The position numbers and the translations under genes are program-made. Of a stretch of 50,505 nt of DNA, positions 18,167 to 26,454 are shown one piece after another. Origin of the DNA: Bacteroidota bacterium (lineage in GTDB: Bacteria; Bacteroidota; Bacteroidia; Flavobacteriales_E; Vicingaceae); the NCBI GenBank assembly GCA_016183805.1, contig JACPDX010000043.1, forward strand, positions 15,952 to 66,456, given 5' to 3'. The notes under the pieces were generated by a model. It saw only the letters and a program-made list of their open reading frames with translations, did not search any database and had not been told where the DNA came from. Each line of letters opens with the position of its first letter. The stretch's first letter is position 1.

Positions 18167-19167
18167 TGAAAAAGTATTTAGTTGCCATAATTTTCTTTTG
18201 TACGATGCAAATTTTTGCACAAGATGTTCATTTGTCTCAATTTTATACGGCCCAACAAAATTTAAACCCGGCTTTGGCAGGATTTTATAATGGCGAGTAT
18301 CGTATTGCCGGAAATTATAGAAGTCAATGGAGAGAAATAGGCGACCCAATTACCACTGCCGTTATTGCTTTCGATAAAAAATTCCATTTTTATTCTGATG
18401 AAATTGATGGGGGTATTATTGTAGTTAAAGACCAGTTTTCCGGATTCAACCAAAATACGAATAAAATATTTTTAACAGGATCCTACAAAAAACTGTGGAA
18501 ATACAATGAAATAAGAGCAGGAATACAGGCTGGAATTGTACTAAAAAGCACCGATTTAAAAACGCAAACATTCCCAAACCAGTGGGTTTATGAAACAGGA
18601 ATATTCGACCAAAACCTCAGTAATGGAGAGAATGATATTTCGCAATCGCAAAATTTTATTGATGTTAATTTTGGGGTTGCCTGGTCTAAAACTTTCACTA
18701 AATTTAAACCAACTTTAGGTTTATCTCTCTTTCATGTTAACCGACCAAAAGACACTTATTTTAATACACCCACCGAAAGACTAAGAATGCGACAAGTGGT
18801 ACATGGTGAAGCAGTTATTGATTTGAACGGACCTGTTTCTATCGAACCCAAGTTGCTTTACATGTGGACAACAAAAGCTCAGGATGCTTTAATAGGTTCT
18901 AATGTAAAATACCATTTCAAAGACTCGAAAGTTAAAAATGTTTATGCAGGGGTTTTGTATAGAGACGGTTTTGGAAGAAACAGCGATGCCGTTATACCTA
19001 TTGTAGGGCTTACCTATAATCGATTTGATGTTGGGTTTAGTTATGATGTGAATATTTCAACTTTGAGTGATTATTCGGCTAGAAAAAGTACCCTTGAATT
19101 TTCCCTAATTTATACAGCTCCACTATTTAGCCCTAAAAATTTATCAATTCCTTGTGATAGATATTAA
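18166..19167 (+). CDS. PorP/SprF-family T9SS outer-membrane protein
   Basis: The 333-residue protein starts at ATG 18166; the GTG two codons earlier is inside the previous gene. A signal peptide is at about 1-19 (ends IFAQ). The family opening follows at once: DVHLSQFYTAQQNLNPALAGFYNGEYRIAGNYRSQWR, and a predicted beta-barrel alternates strands to the end, with the typical YDVNISTLS region near the C-terminus. PorP/SprF proteins sit in the outer membrane and help T9SS deliver or anchor gliding-associated (type B) cargo. Both borders are TAATG overlaps (18164-18168 with the protease, 19165-19169 with the OmpA gene), so the three genes are coupled. The likely client is the PKD protein encoded divergently. 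Confidence 0.92.
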   Translation: MKKYLVAIIFFCTMQIFAQDVHLSQFYTAQQNLNPALAGFYNGEYRIAGNYRSQWREIGDPITTAVIAFDKKFHFYSDEIDGGIIVVKDQFSGFNQNTNKIFLTGSYKKLWKYNEIRAGIQAGIVLKSTDLKTQTFPNQWVYETGIFDQNLSNGENDISQSQNFIDVNFGVAWSKTFTKFKPTLGLSLFHVNRPKDTYFNTPTERLRMRQVVHGEAVIDLNGPVSIEPKLLYMWTTKAQDALIGSNVKYHFKDSKVKNVYAGVLYRDGFGRNSDAVIPIVGLTYNRFDVGFSYDVNISTLSDYSARKSTLEFSLIYTAPLFSPKNLSIPCDRY

Positions 19168-21356
19168 TGAGTGGGTTTTCAATTCATATCAAAAAAGTGA
19201 ACAAGTTTTTTGTCGGAATCTGTCCATTGACGGACGAAGTTCGAAGTGCTTCGGTCTTCGGTCTCTGGTCTTCCAGCTTTAGTATAATTTTTTGTTTATT
19301 GGTATTTTCTTTTCATGTAAAAGGGCAAGAAACAGATGTTTCTTTAGCTGATAAAACGCTCAAAGAAATAAGGGCAACTGCAAAAAATGCACTCCGATTA
19401 GGAGATACTTATACCGCTTTGTTTTATTACGAAGAATGGTCGAGAAGAAACCCCGAAAATATTGATGTAGCTTTTGATGTGGCAGAATTATATCGAGCAA
19501 CAAGAAATTATACTACTGCCGAAATTTGGTATCAGAAAATAGCTGACGGAAATGCTGAACAATATCCTTTGAGTTTATTTCATTTGGCAAGAGTTCAAAT
19601 GTCTCAGGAAAAATATGTTGAAGCTAAAGATAACCTGCTGAAATTTAAAAAACTCGCTAATGGGGTTAAAGACCCTGCCTATAAAAAATTATTGAAAAAC
19701 GACCTCTTAAGTTGTGATTTTGCCATTGGTTTAAAAGATTCTACAGCAACAACAGTTGTTGAACATTTAGATACATCCATAAATCAGCCACACATTGAAT
19801 TTTCGCCAATACTAATCGATGAAAATACTATGGTTTATGGCTCCTTAAAGGATAACGGGGTAAACTATTACAAAGTAGAACTTCACGATAGCATGACCAT
19901 ACCATTACGTAAATTTTATTTTGCAAAAAAAGAAGCTGAGAAATGGGTTTCTAAAGGTGAATTTGAAGGTCCTTTTAATAAAGAAGGAATACATGTAGGT
20001 AATGGAGCATTATCAGAAGATGGTCATCGGTTTTATTTTACATTATGTCAGAAAAATTGGCAAAACAAAATGATATGCCAACTCTATTTGTCTGAGAAAA
20101 CCAATGGAAATTGGCAAGAACCTGTTGTAATGAACGAAGAAATTAACATGTCCAATTATACCACCACACAACCAGCGATAGGAAGGGAGTCGAAAAATAA
20201 TCAGGAAGTCATTTACTTTGTTTCCGACAGACCCGGGGGAAGAGGGGGATTAGATGTTTGGTACACCGAATACAACAGCAAGAAAAAGATATATAAATCG
20301 CCTAAAAATGCAGGTTCTAGAATAAATACTGCCGGAAGTGAGGTTACACCATACTATGATAATTCTACTCACCATTTGTATTTTAGTTCGGATGGAGGAG
20401 TTGGTATTGGTGGGTTAGACGTTTTTAGTATTGAAGGTGAAAAGAGTAAGTGGGAAGAACCAAAAAACCTTAAACAAGCCATCAATTCTCCGGCCGATGA
20501 CATTGATTTCACGTTAAGTAACGACCATAAAGGAGGCTTTTTAGTTTCTAACCGAAAAGGAGGGGTGGCGTTGCTTAATGAAACGTGTTGTGATGATATT
20601 TATGAATTCAAATACACCCAATACATCACCATTAATTTACTCGGACAAGTTCTGGATAGTTCCGATTGTTTAACAGATTATAACATTAATTTGTACATCA
20701 ATAATAAAGAAACGAACGAAAAATATTTGTCTAAACAAATTCAATCCGGCAATTGTGATTTTGATATTAGGCTGGAACCGGGATTTGATTATATTGTTGA
20801 AGTAAAAAAAGATGGTTATTTAAATGGAAATGCTGAAATTAGTACTACGAACATTACAAAAACAGATACCTTACACACCAAAATTAACTTGACAAAAATT
20901 CCTGAAAAACCAATGGTTTTAGTAGGGATTTTATACGAATTTGATAGCCCGAACTTAACTCCGGAGGCTAAAATAGCCATCGACACATCGTTGTATGTTA
21001 TATTAAAACAAAATCCCGATATTATTATTCAAATATCATCTCATACCGATAGTAAAGGTGCCGATAATTATAACATGACCCTTTCGCACAAAAGGGCACA
21101 AAGCGTGGTTAAATATCTTGTATTAAATGGCATAAATGAAAAACGTTTGCGTTATAAAGGTTATGGCGAAACCATGCCAATAGCCATAAATGAAAACCCT
21201 GACGGTTCAGATAACCCCGAAGGAAGAGCTTTAAACAGAAGGACAGATTTTCAAATTATAGGAAAACTTAGTGTTGATGATTTGGAGGTTGAGGAAAATG
21301 AAAAAGATACAAAAACAAAATCAAAACCACCCAAAAAGAAAGGTAATACTTTTTGA
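19167..21356 (+). CDS. OmpA-family protein with TPR and PD40 domains, second copy
   Basis: This 729-residue partner of the PorP-like protein has TPR-like helices (about 60-190), PD40 propeller blades (about 220-470, with VSDRPGGRGGLDVW and LYFSSDGGVGIGGLDVF), a carboxypeptidase-regulatory-like domain (about 490-575), and an OmpA domain (about 590-705) with SSHTDSKGAD and LNRRTDF. The tail is Lys-rich. The apparent signal helix (FSIIFCLLVFSFHVKGQ) starts only around residue 38. Upstream residues 17-36 are encoded by a GAAGTTCGAAGT/CTTCGGTCTTCGG low-complexity repeat also found between genes, so the true start may be a later non-ATG codon. The ATG at 19167 overlaps the PorP stop. Confidence 0.88.
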   Translation: MSGFSIHIKKVNKFFVGICPLTDEVRSASVFGLWSSSFSIIFCLLVFSFHVKGQETDVSLADKTLKEIRATAKNALRLGDTYTALFYYEEWSRRNPENIDVAFDVAELYRATRNYTTAEIWYQKIADGNAEQYPLSLFHLARVQMSQEKYVEAKDNLLKFKKLANGVKDPAYKKLLKNDLLSCDFAIGLKDSTATTVVEHLDTSINQPHIEFSPILIDENTMVYGSLKDNGVNYYKVELHDSMTIPLRKFYFAKKEAEKWVSKGEFEGPFNKEGIHVGNGALSEDGHRFYFTLCQKNWQNKMICQLYLSEKTNGNWQEPVVMNEEINMSNYTTTQPAIGRESKNNQEVIYFVSDRPGGRGGLDVWYTEYNSKKKIYKSPKNAGSRINTAGSEVTPYYDNSTHHLYFSSDGGVGIGGLDVFSIEGEKSKWEEPKNLKQAINSPADDIDFTLSNDHKGGFLVSNRKGGVALLNETCCDDIYEFKYTQYITINLLGQVLDSSDCLTDYNINLYINNKETNEKYLSKQIQSGNCDFDIRLEPGFDYIVEVKKDGYLNGNAEISTTNITKTDTLHTKINLTKIPEKPMVLVGILYEFDSPNLTPEAKIAIDTSLYVILKQNPDIIIQISSHTDSKGADNYNMTLSHKRAQSVVKYLVLNGINEKRLRYKGYGETMPIAINENPDGSDNPEGRALNRRTDFQIIGKLSVDDLEVEENEKDTKTKSKPPKKKGNTF

Positions 21357-21406
21357 TGTACAGCTTGAGAGCCTCTAGTTTGTTAATTGGCGAAGTAAGC
21401 AAATTC

Positions 21407-21484
21407 GTAGAGACGGACGATTGTCTGTCTAAAAACAAAAAAATGTGGTTGGTAATCATGAGACGTACAATTGTGCGTCTCTAC
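21407..21484. repeat. Inverted repeat, GTAGAGACG family
   Basis: GTAGAGACGGACGATTGTCT at the left end is complementary in outline to AGACGTACAATTGTGCGTCTCTAC at the right end, with a 30-base AT-rich centre. GTAGAGACG...CGTCTCTAC elements are recurring intergenic repeats in this phylum. A 65-codon open frame crosses it (21353-21550) but is almost certainly not a gene. Confidence 0.6.
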
Positions 21485-21580
21485 AATTTTGTTGAAAAGT
21501 TGTCAATACTTTTTCTTTATGCATTTTTGTTAACGGGTTTCGGTGTTTAATTTTGTAACAATCTCAAAAAAACATAAATT

Positions 21581-22534
21581 ATGCAAGCTAACGCAATAAA
21601 AGAAACAACCTTTAATTTTCCGGGACAAAAAAGCCTTTACAAAGGCAAAGTTAGAGACGTTTACAACATCAACGACGAATTGCTGGTAATGGTGGTTTCC
21701 GACCGTATTTCGGCATTTGATGTGGTTTTACCTAAAGCCATTCCGTTTAAAGGTCAAGTATTAAACCAAATTGCTGCAAAATTTTTAAAAGCAACCGAAG
21801 ACATTGTTCCCAACTGGGTTATTGAAGTTGCCGACCCAAGTGTTACCATTGGCAGAAAATGCGAACCTTTTAAAGTAGAAATGGTGATTAGAGGTTATTT
21901 ATCGGGTCATGCGTGGAGAGAATACAGTGAAGGAAAACGTATGTTGTGCGGAGTGCCTATGCCCGACGGAATGAAAGAAAACGATAAATTCCCACAACCT
22001 ATTATTACGCCAACCACCAAAGCAAGTGTTGGTCACGATGAAGACATTTCTCGGGAAGAAATTTTAAAACAAGGTATTGTTTCGGAAGCCGATTATATTA
22101 AATTAGAAGATTATACCCGTAAAATTTTTCAAAGAGGTACTGAAATTGCTGCCAAAATGGGATTGATTTTGGTAGATACCAAATACGAATTTGGAAAAGT
22201 AGGCGACCAAATTTATTTAATTGACGAAATTCATACACCCGATTCGTCGCGTTATTTCTACAAAGAAGGTTACGAAGAGCGTCAGGCAAAAGGCGAAAAA
22301 CAAAAACAATTGTCGAAAGAGTTTGTTCGTGAGTGGTTAATTGCTAATGGTTTTCAAGGGAAAGACGGGCAAAAAGTACCTGAAATGACTGATGAATTTA
22401 TTGAACAAATTTCGAATCGTTACATTGAACTTTATGAAAAAATTACCGGCGACAAGTTTGTAAAATCGGACGTAAGCGATGTGTTGAAAAGAGTAGAAAA
22501 GAACGTAACAAAAGCTATTACGCAGTTGGTGTAG
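21581..22534 (+). CDS. purC: Phosphoribosylaminoimidazole-succinocarboxamide synthase (SAICAR synthetase)
   Basis: The 317-residue enzyme joins CAIR and aspartate using ATP to make SAICAR in purine synthesis. The family signatures are clear: [11 protein letters not shown] at the N-terminus (ATP-binding loop), [11 protein letters not shown], the [19 protein letters not shown] core, LVDTKYEFG and [15 protein letters not shown]. The length is that of the longer, eukaryote-like PurC group found in Bacteroidota (about 310 residues, compared with 237 in E. coli). The start ATG at 21581 gives the expected N-terminus. A strong terminator follows at 22564-22598, so the gene appears monocistronic. Confidence 0.96.
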   Translation: MQANAIKETTFNFPGQKSLYKGKVRDVYNINDELLVMVVSDRISAFDVVLPKAIPFKGQVLNQIAAKFLKATEDIVPNWVIEVADPSVTIGRKCEPFKVEMVIRGYLSGHAWREYSEGKRMLCGVPMPDGMKENDKFPQPIITPTTKASVGHDEDISREEILKQGIVSEADYIKLEDYTRKIFQRGTEIAAKMGLILVDTKYEFGKVGDQIYLIDEIHTPDSSRYFYKEGYEERQAKGEKQKQLSKEFVREWLIANGFQGKDGQKVPEMTDEFIEQISNRYIELYEKITGDKFVKSDVSDVLKRVEKNVTKAITQLV

Positions 22535-22537
22535 CCT

Positions 22538-22563
22538 CCCCAATCCCTCCGAAGGAGGGGCTT
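22538..22563. repeat. CCTCC/GGAGG intergenic hairpin
   Basis: GCCTCCCCAATCCCTCCGAA is followed by GGAGGGGC, forming an imperfect hairpin immediately after purC. A near-identical element sits after the ABC permease at 45590-45617, and a related hairpin (CCCCTCTCTT/AAGAGAGGGG) lies at 22645-22666. Confidence 0.5.
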
Positions 22564-22598
22564 AAAAAATCCCAAGCAGTTTTGCTTGGGATTTTTTT
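22564..22598 (+). terminator. Rho-independent terminator of purC
   Basis: A 9-bp perfect stem, ATCCCAAGC (22569-22577) with GCTTGGGAT (22584-22592), has a 6-base loop and is flanked by an A-run on the left and seven T on the right. The symmetric tracts would let it stop transcription from both sides, which suits the convergent WG-repeat gene that ends at 22797. Confidence 0.85.
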
Positions 22599-22680
22599 GT
22601 TCTAAACTCACCCCAGCCACGCTCAAAGCGTGACTTTCCCCTCTCTTGAAAGAGAGGGGTTAGGGGACGAAGAGAAAACT

Positions 22681-22789
22681 GTCACTTCGAGTGCGAAGCT
22701 TTAGCGTAGCATATCGAGAAGTAGATAGTTTTTGTTGTTCTCGATACACCAACATTTCACTATTGCTTCATGTTGTTTACTCGAACTGA
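22681..22789 (+). repeat. ATCGAGAAGTA/TTCTCGATACA repeat, copy 1
   Basis: A 109-base element opens with GTCACTTCGAGT and closes with ACTCGAACTGA, and holds an inner inverted pair ATCGAGAAGTA / TTCTCGATACACC. The 3' half (TTCTCGATACACCAACATTT and following) matches the reverse complement of the element at 41376-41489 almost base for base. Confidence 0.75.
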
Positions 22790-22796
22790 TAAAGAA

Positions 22797-24881
22797 TTAA
22801 ATCTTTTTGTATTGTATTGATTGTTCGGAAACCAATCGAATCAATCGTTTGTTTTCGGTTAACTCAATTTTAGTATAGTTAATAGGAACTAGTATTTCAT
22901 TTTTAATATTAATTAGTCCAACCAAACCGTTTTGTTTAACAACAAACAAATCTTTTGTAAGCCTGCTTAAATCTTCGTAGGTTGAAGGAATGATAAATGT
23001 TCCTTTTTCATCAATAATACCAAATAAACCATTTGATTTTACAATGGCGAAACCGTCAATAAATTCGTTGGTTTCTTCTAAACTATAAGGTATTTTAAGT
23101 TTTGCCTGATAGTCGCAATAGCCCCATTTTCCGTTGCGTTTTACAGCAATCAAATTTTTTGAAACACTACCAACATCCTCAAACAAAGCGGGCAAAAACT
23201 TTTGTCCTAATGAATCAATTAAACCAATTTTTCCTTTCGAAGAAATCCTTGCAAATCCCTTTTCGTTAAACAATGCCCAATTGATAACCCCTTCACTAAC
23301 TTCTAAAGTAATTGGAATGACTATTTTGTTTGTTTTATCAATGTATCCGTAATAATCGTCTTTTACAATTAATGCCCTTCCGTTTTTAAACTCAGAAATA
23401 TGACTGTAAACAGGAGCTAAAATTGAATCGCCTTTTGAATTGATTAAACCATAAAAATCTTTTTCAGTAACCCTGATAAAATTGTTGTCGGCTAAATCTA
23501 TCCAATCAAACTTTGGTTTTACAATGTAATACAGATTGGTATCGATAATACCGAACTTATCGTCTTTTTTTACATAAGCTATACCATTTTGAAAATCGCC
23601 AACGCCATCAAAATCCAGTCCTACTTTTAAATTTCCTAAACGGTCGATAAATCCAAATTTATCATCTAATTCAACGGCGATGTATTGATTTTTGATGTCT
23701 CCGATTTCATCATAAATGGTAGGAACAAGTTCTTCACCAGCACGATTGATGATACCAAACTTATCATCTTTTGCAACAACAGCCATTCCATTTTTAAAAG
23801 CATCGGCTTCGTCGTAATTAAAAGGAATAACTACTTCCCCGGATTTATTGATGTAGCCCATTTTGTTGTTTTGAGCAGCAACAGCAACACCTTCATTAAA
23901 ATTACTTACCCATTCGTAAATGGCAGGAATAACTACTACTAAACTATCATCAACAAACCCCCATTTGTCGTTTTTTTGAAAAGGATAAAATGTAGAGTTA
24001 GCCAATTGAAAATCTTTTTGAAGTTCATTTTTAAACGGGTAATTCGGATAACGTTCTACAAATTCATAAATACTTTCAGGGGTGTGGGTTACAGTAGATA
24101 AATTGTAAAGCATTCGCCAAGCTGTAGTAGTGTGTGGATTTTTTGGATAGGTTTTAATAAAATACTGAAACGCAGCAATCGTTTTATTGTGTGTGGCTAT
24201 ATCATAAACATTTTGATGTGCTCTATTGATGTATGGATTGCTTGGATAATCAGCTATAAAACGAAGATTGTTTTCCAATGTATTTATTTCGGTGTATTCT
24301 TCAAACAATCGTTTTTCATAGTTCGCTTTTGCAATTTCATGTTCGATAGCGTCAGGATAAGTCTCTAAAAAGTTCAAATAGGCTTTTGATGAATTTTCTT
24401 TTTCGACAAGATTAAAAGCCAATCGATTTCTGATGGCTATAGCTTCTTCAACTTGTTTTGCAAAGCAATTTTGATTGATAAAATACGTGTAGGATTCAAC
24501 TGTATGGATTTGTTTTGCTTGGTCAAAACAGTTGGAGTCAATAACTAAAATTTGTTTATAAATAGCCAACGAATCTACTTTTAGTTCAACAAGTTTAGTT
24601 TTTTGTTTTGGAGTTAAAATTTCAAAGGTTTCAGCACTTTTATTGATGTAAAACAAGGCTGAATCGAGGTTGTAAAACGGGTTGTTGTTTAACGAGTAAA
24701 TAATACTTAAACCATAAGCCGATGCCGAAGTTTGTTTTTTTAATCCTTGTTCAAATATTTTCTTTGCTTTAAAATAATCGTGAATTGATAATGCTTCAAA
24801 ACCTTTGGTTAAGTTTGCCGCCATAAAAACATTGGCTAGCAAGATAAAGAGTAGGAGTAATAGTTTGTTTTTGTTTAACAT
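22797..24881 (-). CDS. WG-repeat protein with signal anchor
   Basis: The protein has 694 residues from the ATG at 24881. This start places a hydrophobic signal/anchor (about 6-21) at the N-terminus; the upstream ATG at 24935 would overlap the divergent gene. After an alpha-helical, TPR-like region (about 25-290) come about eleven WG repeats: KWGFVDDS, KMGYINKSGEVVIPFNYDEA, KFGIINRAGEELVPTIYDEI, KFGFIDRLGN, FYGLINSKGD, YYGYIDKTNKIVIP, KWGYCDYQ, LFGIIDEKGTFIIPSTYEDL and so on. WG repeats form beta-rich modules of unknown function in many Bacteroidota. The product is probably exported or anchored facing the periplasm. The divergent neighbour is an MltF-like transglycosylase. Confidence 0.85.
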   Translation of the reverse strand: MLNKNKLLLLLFILLANVFMAANLTKGFEALSIHDYFKAKKIFEQGLKKQTSASAYGLSIIYSLNNNPFYNLDSALFYINKSAETFEILTPKQKTKLVELKVDSLAIYKQILVIDSNCFDQAKQIHTVESYTYFINQNCFAKQVEEAIAIRNRLAFNLVEKENSSKAYLNFLETYPDAIEHEIAKANYEKRLFEEYTEINTLENNLRFIADYPSNPYINRAHQNVYDIATHNKTIAAFQYFIKTYPKNPHTTTAWRMLYNLSTVTHTPESIYEFVERYPNYPFKNELQKDFQLANSTFYPFQKNDKWGFVDDSLVVVIPAIYEWVSNFNEGVAVAAQNNKMGYINKSGEVVIPFNYDEADAFKNGMAVVAKDDKFGIINRAGEELVPTIYDEIGDIKNQYIAVELDDKFGFIDRLGNLKVGLDFDGVGDFQNGIAYVKKDDKFGIIDTNLYYIVKPKFDWIDLADNNFIRVTEKDFYGLINSKGDSILAPVYSHISEFKNGRALIVKDDYYGYIDKTNKIVIPITLEVSEGVINWALFNEKGFARISSKGKIGLIDSLGQKFLPALFEDVGSVSKNLIAVKRNGKWGYCDYQAKLKIPYSLEETNEFIDGFAIVKSNGLFGIIDEKGTFIIPSTYEDLSRLTKDLFVVKQNGLVGLINIKNEILVPINYTKIELTENKRLIRLVSEQSIQYKKI

Positions 24882-24977
24882 GAATAACCAAATGCTTGTT
24901 TTATTCGTAAAAAGTATTGAATTGATTTTTTGCACCTTTTTCCGAACACAAAAATACTTTTATTAACCAAATTCCAA

Positions 24978-26399
24978 ATGGTAAAATCAATTTCATACTT
25001 TTTTATCATCACAACTGTTATTTTTTTTAGCAGTTGTGGTGATGATTATGAAGGAAAAAAGCCCATTTATAGAGATTTTGATACCATTCAATCCGAAGGA
25101 AAATTAAGGGTGTTGATTGAGTTTTCTTCTACCAGCTATTTTATTTACAAAGGTATTCCGCAAGGTTTTGAATATGAATTATTGAGCAATTATGCCGATT
25201 TTATTGGTGTTAGTCTGGAGGTTGTTCCAATCAATAGCTTAGATAGCATTTTTATAGAATTAAATAAAGGTACAGCAGATGTTGTTGCTGCAAACTTAAC
25301 AGTAACAGAAGAACGAAAAGAAGAGGTCAGTTTCTCAAATCCAATTTTAGTTACCAAACAAGTGTTAATTCAGCAAAAACCTGAAGGTTGGAAAAAACTA
25401 AAAAAGAAACATGTTACAGACTCATTAATTCGTTCAATACACGAATTGGGCGGAAAAAAAATTGTTGTTCGAGAAAAATCATCGTTTTATAAAGAGTTAA
25501 AAAATATTTCTAAAGAAATAAAACACAACATTGATATCAGTATAGTTTCAGGAGAAATAACCACTGAAGAGTTAATTGAACAAGTCTCCACCGGAGAAAT
25601 TGAGTACACCATTGCTGATAAAAACATTGCCATGGTCAACCAATGGTATTACCCCAACATTGATGCGGAAATGGTGATAAAAGACCATCAAGATATTGCT
25701 TGGGCGGTTCGTAACAATTCCGATAGTCTATTAAAATCTATTAATAGTTGGTTGATTGATTTTCAGAAAACTAGAAAATTCAAATCTATTTATACCAAAT
25801 ATTTCAAAAACCAACATTTGGTGCAGCGTAGAGTAAAAGATAAATATTATACACTAGAATCGGGGGTAATTTCTCCTTACGACGAAATGATAAAAAAATA
25901 TGCTCCTGCTATCCATTGGGATTGGGAGTTGTTAGCAGCATTAATTTATCAGGAATCGCATTTTAATAATGAGGCGAGAGGTTGGGGCGAATCGTTTGGT
26001 TTGATGCAATTTATGCCGGTAACCGGAGCAAATTTTGGTGTTGACACCTCTTCGAGTGCAGAACAAAATATAATTGCAGGAACCAAATATATAAACAGAC
26101 TAAATAAAATTTGGGAACAAGAAATAAGTGATACGCTGGAACGGATTCCATTTATTTTGGCGAGCTACAATGCCGGACCCGGACACGTTATTGATGCTAA
26201 AAACCTAGCTGAAAAATACAAGAAAAATCCACAATCATGGAAAGAGGTAAGTTTCTTTTTACTCAATAAATCAAAACCCAAATATTACAAAGACCCTGTG
26301 GTAAAACATGGTTATTGTAAAGGTTTTATTGCTTACGCTTACGTGGAGGAAATAATGGACAGATACCATCATTATAAAAATATAACAGAAGCCCCTTAG
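24978..26399 (+). CDS. mltF: MltF-like lytic transglycosylase (SBP_bac_3 + SLT), lipoprotein
   Basis: The protein has 473 residues from ATG 24978. This start is chosen over an upstream TTG because it yields a lipoprotein signal ending in the lipobox FFSSC (Cys about residue 20). An extracellular solute-binding-type domain occupies about 38-265 (GKLRVLIEFSSTSYFIYKG; EERKEEVSFSNP). A soluble lytic transglycosylase domain fills about 290-440: ALIYQESHFNNEA with catalytic Glu326, GLMQFMP, NIIAGTKYI and ASYNAGPGHV. It cleaves peptidoglycan glycan strands to 1,6-anhydromuramic products; anchoring in a membrane facing the periplasm is inferred. The domain order and length match E. coli MltF. Confidence 0.9.
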   Translation: MVKSISYFFIITTVIFFSSCGDDYEGKKPIYRDFDTIQSEGKLRVLIEFSSTSYFIYKGIPQGFEYELLSNYADFIGVSLEVVPINSLDSIFIELNKGTADVVAANLTVTEERKEEVSFSNPILVTKQVLIQQKPEGWKKLKKKHVTDSLIRSIHELGGKKIVVREKSSFYKELKNISKEIKHNIDISIVSGEITTEELIEQVSTGEIEYTIADKNIAMVNQWYYPNIDAEMVIKDHQDIAWAVRNNSDSLLKSINSWLIDFQKTRKFKSIYTKYFKNQHLVQRRVKDKYYTLESGVISPYDEMIKKYAPAIHWDWELLAALIYQESHFNNEARGWGESFGLMQFMPVTGANFGVDTSSSAEQNIIAGTKYINRLNKIWEQEISDTLERIPFILASYNAGPGHVIDAKNLAEKYKKNPQSWKEVSFFLLNKSKPKYYKDPVVKHGYCKGFIAYAYVEEIMDRYHHYKNITEAP

Positions 26400-26454
26400 T
26401 TTTTAGTTCTCAGTTTCTCAGTTCACAAAATGTCAAATCGTAAATTCAAAATCT

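Noticed and set aside
21353-21550. Small protein gene (65 codons)
   Set aside because: It runs straight through a GTAGAGACG inverted repeat and has no family features; treated as chance.
24882-24977. Overlapping starts of the divergent WG-repeat and MltF-like genes
   Set aside because: The longer versions use an unneeded ATG and a TTG; the shorter starts give clean signal sequences and leave a 96-base promoter region.
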